From NCBI GenBank assembly GCA_050122535.1, contig JASFIT010000323.1:1-5651 (forward strand): 5,651 bases of DNA. The letters run 5' to 3'. Each line of letters opens with the position of its first letter. The stretch's first letter is position 1. Under the pieces are notes generated by a model. The model saw only the letters and a list, made by a program, of their open reading frames with translations. It ran no database searches and was not told the origin of the DNA. A program made the position numbers and the translations under genes. The DNA is from JASFEQ01 sp050122535. GTDB lineage: Bacteria; Desulfobacterota; DSM-4660; Desulfatiglandales; HGW-15. Below are positions 1-5,487 of the stretch, in pieces.

Positions 1-538
1 CAATGAACGTGGGGGTGTATTTGTAGTACTCATAATCCATAGCGACCGCCATGCTAATGACATAGGCGTATTCATCCGGGATGTGGATGTCATATTCGCT
101 GCGTGTCACCAGATGGAATCCCTTGGTGTAGATCCAGCGCCTGTCCAATTTGCTGACACCCACCATATCAGCGCCATAGAGCTTGGCCGCCTTTTTGACT
201 AAACGGGTGTTGTATTCCAGATCACTGGAATCAAACTTCAGGCCCTCGGGCAATTCGTTCACGCCCTGCGTCTTATCCTCCCAGCTATAGAGACCAAAAT
301 CCTTCTCAACGACACCTCGGCCAAATCTCATTTCCAGGGCCCACCCCGCATTCCGAAAAGAAATATCTTCGTGACGGAATCCGGGCCTGCTTTGCGGTGT
401 GACAACCCCGTAATAGCTCCGTCCCGCCTCCCTAAGCTCAGGTTCCCATCGCGCCCGTTTAAACATCTCGTTCTTCTGCTCAAATGCTTCTGCATCCTTG
501 GCATTGTACTTTGTTTCAAAATCCATTTTCCGCGGCAT
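1..538 (-). CDS. Reductive dehalogenase-like protein, N-terminal part (runs off left edge)
   Basis: This frame is open from an ATG at 538 down to the window edge and gives 179 residues with no stop. Blocks typical of the N-terminal half of RdhA-type corrinoid/4Fe-4S reductive dehalogenases are visible: FRNAGWALEMRFG near residues 61-73 followed by GLYSWE (82-87), KKAAKLYGADMVGVSKLDRRW (115-135, with the usual GAD.VG..K.D.RW pattern), and an IP.EY.YVI.MA..MDYE stretch (153-170). The family removes halogens from organohalides using a cobalamin and two Fe-S clusters, but the cysteine motifs and the cobalamin region lie outside the window, so catalytic competence cannot be judged. The N-terminus is charged and has no twin-arginine motif or hydrophobic segment, so a cytoplasmic protein is inferred. 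The start is supported by GGAGGTG (543-549) four bases upstream. The gene is divergent from the transporter operon. A QueG-like Fe-S/corrinoid reductase is a less likely alternative. Confidence 0.75.
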   Translation of the reverse strand, partial: MPRKMDFETKYNAKDAEAFEQKNEMFKRARWEPELREAGRSYYGVVTPQSRPGFRHEDISFRNAGWALEMRFGRGVVEKDFGLYSWEDKTQGVNELPEGLKFDSSDLEYNTRLVKKAAKLYGADMVGVSKLDRRWIYTKGFHLVTRSEYDIHIPDEYAYVISMAVAMDYEYYKYTPTFI

Positions 539-542
539 GGCT

Positions 543-549
543 CACCTCC
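543..549 (-). promoter_or_regulatory. Ribosome binding site of the reductive dehalogenase-like gene
   Basis: Read on the minus strand this is GGAGGTG, four bases from the ATG at 536-538. It fixes that ATG as the start in preference to the in-frame ATG four codons later (Met5), which has no comparable site. Confidence 0.75.
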
Positions 550-556
550 GACTCCA

Positions 557-586
557 ATCTTACAAGGACCGCATCATTTTGCTCAA
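557..586 (-). promoter_or_regulatory. Possible sigma70-type promoter for the reductive dehalogenase-like gene
   Basis: On the minus strand TTGAGC (581-586, 4/6 match to TTGACA) and TAAGAT (557-562, 4/6 match to TATAAT) are separated by 18 bp. Transcription would start near 550, leaving a very short leader of about 12 bases that just includes the ribosome binding site. The matches are only moderate, so this is a candidate rather than a firm call. Confidence 0.3.
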
Positions 587-649
587 TCACCCTATCTACA
601 GCACAAATCGTTGGCTTCGTAAAATGCCCTTTGGTCTTCCACAATTCGC

Positions 650-678
650 TTGACAAAATCCTTATTACTGTATTTATC
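650..678 (+). promoter_or_regulatory. Likely sigma70-type promoter of the transporter operon
   Basis: A perfect TTGACA -35 box lies at 650-655. With a 17-bp spacer the -10 would be TTTATC (673-678, 3/6 match). The overlapping TATCTA (675-680, 19-bp spacer) is an alternative. A strong -35 with a weak -10 may indicate dependence on an activator. The inferred start near 685 would give a leader of about 38 bases before the livK-like gene. It is the only good promoter seen upstream of the operon. Confidence 0.45.
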
Positions 679-700
679 TAGTCAGCGCCAGACAAAAATC

Positions 701-708
701 GTCTAGAC
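701..708. repeat. Small palindrome GTCTAGAC between promoter and livK-like start
   Basis: GTCTAGAC is a perfect 8-bp palindrome just before the ribosome binding site. A related TCTAG copy lies 25 bp upstream at 677-681, overlapping the -10 region, and AGAC (690-693) can pair with GTCT (701-704). Two similar sites around the transcription start could be operator half-sites, but the motif is short and may be chance. Confidence 0.25.
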
Positions 709-715
709 AAGGAGG
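709..715 (+). promoter_or_regulatory. Ribosome binding site of livK-like gene
   Basis: AAGGAGG, a near-perfect anti-16S match, ends seven bases before the ATG at 723. It selects this start over the in-frame ATG at 738 (Met6), which has no comparable site. Confidence 0.85.
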
Positions 716-722
716 GCAAGAC

Positions 723-2018
723 ATGGGGATCAAAGAAATGAACAAGAAAAATGTGGTAATCGGTTTGTTCCTCTCACTCTTTGTAGCCTTATTCGCCGTA
801 GGGAGTGTTTTCGCCGCCGGAGGTGGCCCAATCGTTTTGGGGGTGCCCACCGCCCTCGGTTCCATTGAGGGGAGAGATACCCTGTTCATCGTCAAGATGG
901 CAGCAGAAGAAATCAATGCAAAGGGTGGTGTGACAGTGGGCGGTCAAAAAAGACCCCTAGAGGTGGTCTCTATTGATACGCGGGGACACGAGGCTGGGAT
1001 TCCGGTCCATGATGCCCTGACAGCCGTGGAAAAACTGATTCTGGAGAAGAAGCCCCATGCCATTGTGGTGGGTGCCTTTCGCTCCGAGATCTTGCTCGCC
1101 TCCATGGACCTTATTGCCAAGTACAAGCTACCCTATATCTGTACAATTGCCATGTCCCCAGCTTTCCAGAAAAAGGTGGCAGAGAATTACGACAAATATA
1201 AGTATATGTTCCGAATTTGTCTTGACGGACGATACTTTGTCATGTACCTGACCAAGCTCATGGGCTTCTTGAACAAGGAGTTCGGCTTTAATAAGGCCTA
1301 TATTGTTGCACAAGACGTCCTCTGGGCAAGGGGAAGTGGTAAGGTCCTGCAGAAGTTACTAAAGAAACAGGGTTGGAACGTCCTGGGTTTTGATACCTAT
1401 CCCACAGGCTCTACGGACTATTCTTCTTCACTGATCAAGGCAAGAATGAAAAAGGCACAGGTGATCGTCCCCATCGGGGATATGCCCCAACTTGCCATTC
1501 TCTCCAAACAGTCTCGAGCCATGAAAGTCCCTGCATTGCTCGCCGGCGAAATCGCCGCCCTCTGCTCCATGTCCAGTTGGGGGGCCACAGAAGGTGCCGT
1601 TGAGGGGTTTTTGAACTTTATTTTTGAAGCAGGAAACATCCCCGTGAAGTCCATTCCCAAGTCCCAGGTTTTTCATAGAAATTTCGGCAAGAGATACGGC
1701 AAAAAGGCCCTGGAAAACCTCTCGGGTCATGGTCCTGGGCCCAGCTACGATGCGGTCTACGCCCTGGCCGCGGCCATTGAACGGGCGGGAACGCTCGAAG
1801 CGGATGCCGTGGTCAAAGCCTTGGAGCAAACAGACATGGATGGGGCCATTGGCCGCGTTAAGTTTTCAAAAGACCATCAGGTCATCTTTGGATTTGACCC
1901 CAAAAAGGCTGCCCTGGGCGTGGTCATTCAGTGGAGAAAACCGGGGATTAGGGTCCCGGTCTTTCCAGAGGTGGTTGCGGAAGGAAAAATTGAACTTCCT
2001 GCCTACATGAAGAAATAA
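723..2018 (+). CDS. livK: Periplasmic substrate-binding protein of a LIV/HAAT-type ABC importer
   Basis: This 431-residue protein captures the solute in the periplasm and delivers it to the LivHM permease. Residues 1-31 form a Sec signal peptide: a lysine-containing start, a hydrophobic core (about 11-29) and a VFA-A cleavage site after residue 31, with no lipobox cysteine. The mature part reads as a Peripla_BP_6 two-lobe fold. It begins with IVLGVPTALGSIEGRDTLF, then AAEEINAKGGV, a long VV.IDTRG segment, GAFRSE (117-122) followed by LPYICTIAMSP (136-146), and a GPSYDAVYALAAAIERAG block near residues 340-356. It is longer than E. coli LivK (about 370 residues), as is common for distant members of the family. 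The ligand cannot be read from sequence. The liv symbol denotes family only, and the downstream CoA ligase argues for a carboxylic acid rather than Leu/Ile/Val. A terminator-like hairpin follows the gene. Confidence 0.93.
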   Translation: MGIKEMNKKNVVIGLFLSLFVALFAVGSVFAAGGGPIVLGVPTALGSIEGRDTLFIVKMAAEEINAKGGVTVGGQKRPLEVVSIDTRGHEAGIPVHDALTAVEKLILEKKPHAIVVGAFRSEILLASMDLIAKYKLPYICTIAMSPAFQKKVAENYDKYKYMFRICLDGRYFVMYLTKLMGFLNKEFGFNKAYIVAQDVLWARGSGKVLQKLLKKQGWNVLGFDTYPTGSTDYSSSLIKARMKKAQVIVPIGDMPQLAILSKQSRAMKVPALLAGEIAALCSMSSWGATEGAVEGFLNFIFEAGNIPVKSIPKSQVFHRNFGKRYGKKALENLSGHGPGPSYDAVYALAAAIERAGTLEADAVVKALEQTDMDGAIGRVKFSKDHQVIFGFDPKKAALGVVIQWRKPGIRVPVFPEVVAEGKIELPAYMKK

Positions 2019-2040
2019 AGCGGTGTCTGAAAAGTCTTCT

Positions 2041-2073
2041 GGGGCGATCTTTTTGCTGAAGATCGCCCCTTTT
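2041..2073 (+). terminator. Terminator-like hairpin between livK-like and livH-like genes
   Basis: GGGGCGATCTT (2041-2051) is perfectly complementary to AAGATCGCCCC (2059-2069), giving an 11-bp stem with a 7-base loop followed by TTTT (2070-2073). The short U-run suggests a leaky terminator. Placed inside the operon just after the binding-protein gene, it could let most transcripts end there, or protect the upstream mRNA 3' end, so that the binding protein is made in excess over the membrane parts. That arrangement is well known for binding-protein-dependent importers. Confidence 0.7.
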
Positions 2074-2081
2074 GCAAAGGG
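2067..2081 (+). promoter_or_regulatory. Inverted repeat covering the livH-like ribosome binding site
   Basis: CCCTTT (2067-2072) and AAAGGG (2076-2081) are perfectly complementary around a 3-base TGC loop. AAAGGG is also the best ribosome binding site for the ATG at 2088, with a 6-base spacer. The left arm shares three Cs (2067-2069) with the 3' arm of the terminator-like hairpin, so the two structures cannot both form completely. This may limit translation of the permease, but function is inferred from sequence only. Confidence 0.4.
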
Positions 2082-2087
2082 TGCCGG

Positions 2088-2960
2088 ATGATCAGCTACA
2101 TCATCATTTATGGCCTGGTGAATAGCGTCACTTTGGCCCTTATAGCCATCGGCTTTAGCCTCACCTTTGGTATCAGTGGTGTGGCCAATTTCGCATACGG
2201 TGGGTTTTACCTCCTGAGCGGGTACCTCACCTGGATGCTCCTCAACTACCTGAAGCTGCCCCTCATCCTTGCCGTTTTTCTTACCGTGGGCGTCGTAGCC
2301 TTTATTGGTTTCCTCACCTACTGGGTCATCCTGTTGCGGGTCAGGGGAATCCCTCTGTCCGAGGTCATTGCCACCTTTGCTTTGGGGGTGGGCATACTGG
2401 AACTCTTCCGCTGGGCGGGATTTGTCACCTATGAGTTCACGTTACCCATCTTCGTTAAAGGGGGAATAGAAATCGGCGGTGTCCCCCTGGACTATCAGCG
2501 TCTTTTTATCATCGCTATCGGCCTTGCCCTGGTCATTTTCCTCTATATCTTCACGCATCACACGAGAATTGGGCTCTCCTTTCGGGGGATAGCTCAGAAC
2601 GAACACACGGCCATATCCCTGGGTATAGAATCGGATTGGACGGCCGCCCTCAGCCTATCCCTAGGCTCAGCCATGGCCGCCTTGGCCGCCATAGCCATCC
2701 TGCCCTTGGGTATCATTTCCATCAATGTGGGGTACGATGTTTTGCTCATTGCCGTGGCCATTGGAATCGTAGGAGGTCTGGAAAGCGTTCCAGGGATCCT
2801 TGTTGCGAGCCTCATCCTGGGATATGCACAAGTGATCACCGGGCTCTATTTATCACCCGAATGGATGATGGTCGTCTACCTTGCGGCGATCGTAATCGTC
2901 TTGGCCATAAAGCCATCCGGATTGTTCGGTAAGTTCAAACAGCTGGAGGAGAGGGTCTGA
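2088..2960 (+). CDS. livH: LivH-type inner-membrane permease of the HAAT/LIV ABC importer
   Basis: The 290-residue hydrophobic protein forms one half of the transmembrane channel with LivM. The family hallmark LTFGISGVANFAYGGFYLLSGY is at about residues 25-46. The cytoplasmic coupling segment TRIGLSFRGIAQNEHTAISLGI (about 159-180) carries the R-A..N...A...GI pattern that contacts the ATPases. The C-terminal IVGGLESVPGILVASLILGYAQ is also typical of LivH. About eight membrane segments can be traced, and the length matches E. coli LivH (about 308) closely. The start at 2088 is 69 bases after the livK-like stop and uses a modest AAAGGG site that sits in an inverted repeat. The stop is one base before the livM-like ATG, so translation of the two permeases is probably coupled. 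Confidence 0.95.
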   Translation: MISYIIIYGLVNSVTLALIAIGFSLTFGISGVANFAYGGFYLLSGYLTWMLLNYLKLPLILAVFLTVGVVAFIGFLTYWVILLRVRGIPLSEVIATFALGVGILELFRWAGFVTYEFTLPIFVKGGIEIGGVPLDYQRLFIIAIGLALVIFLYIFTHHTRIGLSFRGIAQNEHTAISLGIESDWTAALSLSLGSAMAALAAIAILPLGIISINVGYDVLLIAVAIGIVGGLESVPGILVASLILGYAQVITGLYLSPEWMMVVYLAAIVIVLAIKPSGLFGKFKQLEERV

Positions 2961-2961
2961 G

Positions 2962-3981
2962 ATGACCACGCGCTACCGAAAGGAGAGACTGGATCGGGGA
3001 ATAAAAGTCAGGACCGAAGATCTATTCGCGCTCTCCTCTTATCAAGAAATACTTTATCTGGTGCTACCCCGCGCCCTTCCCGTCATATTCTTGCTCACCT
3101 TTCCTCTGCTCAAGGGTTTCGTGGGGCTTTATTGGGAGAAAGTCCTTATTATCACGTGCATCACGGCCCTACTTGCCTTGAGTTGGGACCTTCTCGCTTC
3201 TGTGGGCTTGATCTCTTTAGGGCAAGCCCTCTTCTTCGGCGCTGGAGCCTATCTTACAGGCTATCTTAACCACAGCTTTGGCTGGCCGCCCCTCGTGACC
3301 ATCCCATTGGGAACATTGGCAGGGGCGCTCTTCTGCACCCTTTTGCTATTGCCGGTCCTGAGGATCAGAGGCGTATATTTCGCCATCGTCACTTTGACGC
3401 TACCCCTATTGCTCGTCAGGGTCATTGAGGCGACAAAAATTCTTGGGGGCACGGAGGGCTTGAGTGGCCTCTCACGCCTCTCTAGCAGTATTTGGGTTGA
3501 ACTCTATATTCCGGTTTTGGCCTTGCTCATATGCCTCTTCGGATTCCGCAGGCTGATCAATGTGGATTATGGCCTGGTGTTACAGGGGATTCGGGATAAT
3601 GATCTTGCGGTCATGAGCGGCGCCATCAATATTCACAAGTTCAAGGCGCAAGCGGTCTTTATCGCGGCTATGGCTGGGGCATTTTCCGGGGCCTTCATGA
3701 CCCATTACTACCAATTCGTGGGTATGCCTGCCTTTGCCCTCGATTTCTCCATCTTGCCCTTGACTTGTGCGGTGCTCGGGGGGGTAGGCAATTTTGCGGG
3801 TCCCTTGTTGGGTGCTTTTATCCTCGTGCCCCTTTCTGAAATTCTTCGGGCCTTTGGAACGCTGCGCGTGGTCTTCTATTCGGCCATCCTAATTATCTGT
3901 GTCGTCGGTCTTCCAGAAGGTATATTTCATTATCTGGAAAGGAAGTACCATCAGTTCGAAAGACTTGTGAAGGTGGCATAA
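2962..3981 (+). CDS. livM: LivM-type inner-membrane permease of the HAAT/LIV ABC importer
   Basis: This 339-residue protein is the second permease subunit. The signature GLISLGQALFFGAGAY (82-97) corresponds to the conserved GL.SLG.A.F.G.GAY of LivM. RIRGVYFAIVTLTL (134-147) and GGTEGL (162-167) are further family blocks. The coupling segment is at 208-228, with IRDND followed by A...G.NI.K.K, where many relatives have IREN/DE. C-terminal GGVGNFAGPLLGAF and VGLPEGIF are also conserved. The first ~35 residues are hydrophilic and charged, but the start is backed by GGAGG/GAGGG (2945-2955) just upstream. It begins one base after livH-like and ends two bases before livG-like. Confidence 0.95.
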   Translation: MTTRYRKERLDRGIKVRTEDLFALSSYQEILYLVLPRALPVIFLLTFPLLKGFVGLYWEKVLIITCITALLALSWDLLASVGLISLGQALFFGAGAYLTGYLNHSFGWPPLVTIPLGTLAGALFCTLLLLPVLRIRGVYFAIVTLTLPLLLVRVIEATKILGGTEGLSGLSRLSSSIWVELYIPVLALLICLFGFRRLINVDYGLVLQGIRDNDLAVMSGAINIHKFKAQAVFIAAMAGAFSGAFMTHYYQFVGMPAFALDFSILPLTCAVLGGVGNFAGPLLGAFILVPLSEILRAFGTLRVVFYSAILIICVVGLPEGIFHYLERKYHQFERLVKVA

Positions 3982-3983
3982 GC

Positions 3984-4742
3984 ATGAAGAGCAAGACCGC
4001 ACTTGAAGTGGATAATATCAGTAAGAGCTTTGGGGGGGTGGTTGCCGTATGGGAGGTCAGTTTCCACCTTCAGGAAGGAGAACTCCTCGGGATTATAGGG
4101 CCTAACGGCTCGGGAAAGACCACTCTGGTCAATTTGCTCACGGGCTTCGTCAAGCCTGATTCTGGAAAGGTGACCTATCTGGGAAAAAATATCACCGGAA
4201 AAATGCCCTACAAAATAGCTGAATTGGGTATCGCGCGGACCTTTCAGATGGCCAAACCCTTTTACAAACTCCCTGCTTTCAAGAATCTTATCATTCCCCT
4301 TTATTCTCCCAGAGTTAAGAAGTTGAGGGGGGGTAAATATGGGAAGAGAGATGATGTGGCCATTGACCTTCTGGAAGAAGTGGGATTTGAGCGGGACTCA
4401 TTTGTGCCCTATAAGATGGCTTCCAATCTGCCACACGGTTATGTGAAGAGACTGGAACTTGCACGCTGCCTTTCTCTTCGCCCTGACCTCATCATCCTGG
4501 ATGAGCTTTTTTCTGGGATGTCCATGTCTGAGGTGGCCAGTACGCTCCCCATCATCGAAAGGCTCAATGGGGAAGGACTCAGCATCATCATGATAGAACA
4601 CCGCTTAAGGGAACTCTTCCGACTTGCCAATAGGGTCATGGTCCTGAACTTTGGCAGGAAAATTGCCGATGGTCCTCCTGGTGAAGTCATGGAGAGCGAT
4701 GCGGTCAAGGCAGCCTACTTAGGAACTGAGCATGGCGAATAA
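3984..4742 (+). CDS. livG: LivG-type ATP-binding subunit of the HAAT/LIV ABC importer
   Basis: This 252-residue cytoplasmic ATPase pairs with LivF to power import. Visible motifs in order are Walker A GPNGSGKT (39-46), Q-loop Gln88 in GIARTFQMAKPF, Walker B LIILDE (169-174) with catalytic Glu174, and the switch His206 in IMIEHR. The C-terminal GPPGEVMESDAVKAAYLG block is typical of the LivG/LivF family. The ABC signature is unusual: LPHGY (149-153) stands where E. coli LivG has LAYGQ and most ABC ATPases have LSGGQ. Walker B is followed by Leu-Phe-Ser-Gly-Met instead of the usual Pro-x-x-Gly-Leu. The downstream KRLELARCL agrees with the family (RRLEIAR). An AAGG site at 3970-3973 precedes the ATG. 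The gene overlaps livF-like by 11 bp. Confidence 0.94.
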   Translation: MKSKTALEVDNISKSFGGVVAVWEVSFHLQEGELLGIIGPNGSGKTTLVNLLTGFVKPDSGKVTYLGKNITGKMPYKIAELGIARTFQMAKPFYKLPAFKNLIIPLYSPRVKKLRGGKYGKRDDVAIDLLEEVGFERDSFVPYKMASNLPHGYVKRLELARCLSLRPDLIILDELFSGMSMSEVASTLPIIERLNGEGLSIIMIEHRLRELFRLANRVMVLNFGRKIADGPPGEVMESDAVKAAYLGTEHGE

Positions 4743-5487
4743 GATGCTACAAGTTAAGAACCTTATGGTCTTTTTCGAAAATTCCCTGGCCATAAACGAT
4801 CTCAGCCTGGAAGTGCGTGAGGGTGAGATCGTGGGTGTCCTCGGTTCAAACAGCGCAGGCAAGACGACTCTGATGAACACCATATCAGGCCTGATGATTG
4901 ATATGAAGAAAAAGGAAGATCGCAGGGGTGGTGAAAGGATAACCTTGGTTGGCGAAATCATATTCGAAGGAGAGGACATCACCCATACCAAACCGAGTAA
5001 TAGGGTCAGAAAGGGCATCGGTCTGAGCCGGGAGAGGCATCCCATTTTCCCTGACAGCAGTGTGGAGGAAAATTTACGTATAGCCACTTACATAAGGAAA
5101 GATGCAGAGGTCAGGGAGAGCTTTGACTTCGTCTACTCGGTCTTTCCTCGATTAAAAGCCCTAAATAAGAGAAAAGCCGGGTTTTGCAGTGGTGGTGAGC
5201 AACAGATGCTCTCCATAGGCATGGCCTTGATGACGGGGCCTAGGCTTCTGCTCATGGACGAGCCTCTACTCGGACTCTCGCCCGCCCTGCAGCAGGACCT
5301 CATTGAAGCCATTATCCAGATTCAATCGAAAGGGGTTACCATCCTGGTCACAGAACAGTTCGCTAGACCCTTGCTGCCCGTTATCGAACGGGGCTATATC
5401 ATAGAAAATGGCATCCTCGTCCTGACCGGCACGGGTCAGGAATTGATGGATAATCCAGAGGTGAAGGCCGCTTACTTTGGTGTATAG
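4732..5487 (+). CDS. livF: LivF-type ATP-binding subunit of the HAAT/LIV ABC importer
   Basis: This 251-residue partner of LivG has Walker A GSNSAGKT (38-45, Ser41 where Gly is usual), signature CSGGEQQML (152-160), Walker B LLLMDEP (172-178, Glu177) and TEQ (207-209). Gln209 stands where other ABC ATPases have the switch His, which is normal for LivF (VEQN in E. coli). The RGYIIENG and GTGQELMDNPEVKAAYFG tail is diagnostic of LivF. Between Walker A and the EDIT strand there is a charged insertion of about 14 residues relative to E. coli LivF (roughly 57-71, DMKKKEDRRGGERIT). The Q-loop region reads LSRERHPIF instead of VPEGRRIF. The ATG at 4732 has AGGA (4721-4724) seven bases upstream and lies inside livG-like. 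An ATG at 4744 (Met5) is an alternative with a weaker site. Confidence 0.94.
   Translation: MANKMLQVKNLMVFFENSLAINDLSLEVREGEIVGVLGSNSAGKTTLMNTISGLMIDMKKKEDRRGGERITLVGEIIFEGEDITHTKPSNRVRKGIGLSRERHPIFPDSSVEENLRIATYIRKDAEVRESFDFVYSVFPRLKALNKRKAGFCSGGEQQMLSIGMALMTGPRLLLMDEPLLGLSPALQQDLIEAIIQIQSKGVTILVTEQFARPLLPVIERGYIIENGILVLTGTGQELMDNPEVKAAYFGV

Noticed and set aside
328..519. 63-residue minus-strand frame inside the dehalogenase-like gene
   Set aside because: It is in another frame of the same strand as the 1-538 gene, which has a strong ribosome binding site and recognisable family blocks. The 63-residue product is Arg/Gly-rich and resembles no family.
371..622. 83-residue plus-strand frame (and overlapping 484-681)
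   Set aside because: It is antisense to the dehalogenase-like gene and runs into the intergenic region. It has no ribosome binding site and no recognisable domain, and it would read into the operon promoter.
1428..1829. 133-residue minus-strand frame inside the livK-like gene
   Set aside because: It is fully antisense to a well-supported binding-protein gene. It has low-complexity, unnatural composition and no start signal, so it is a shadow of the real gene.
2041..2073. Operon end (full transcription stop) after the livK-like gene
   Set aside because: The U-run is only four bases, no promoter was found between 2019 and 2087, and the downstream genes are the obligatory partners of the binding protein. 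A leaky internal terminator or stabilising stem fits better.
4732..4742. Possible frameshift or gene fusion at the livG/livF junction
   Set aside because: Both proteins have complete N- and C-terminal family motifs. The 11-bp overlap is an ordinary coupled start with its own AGGA site.
4719..5087. 122-residue minus-strand frame across the livG/livF junction
   Set aside because: It is antisense to two conserved ATPase genes, and its Ser/Leu/Met-rich product is typical of antisense translation of such genes.
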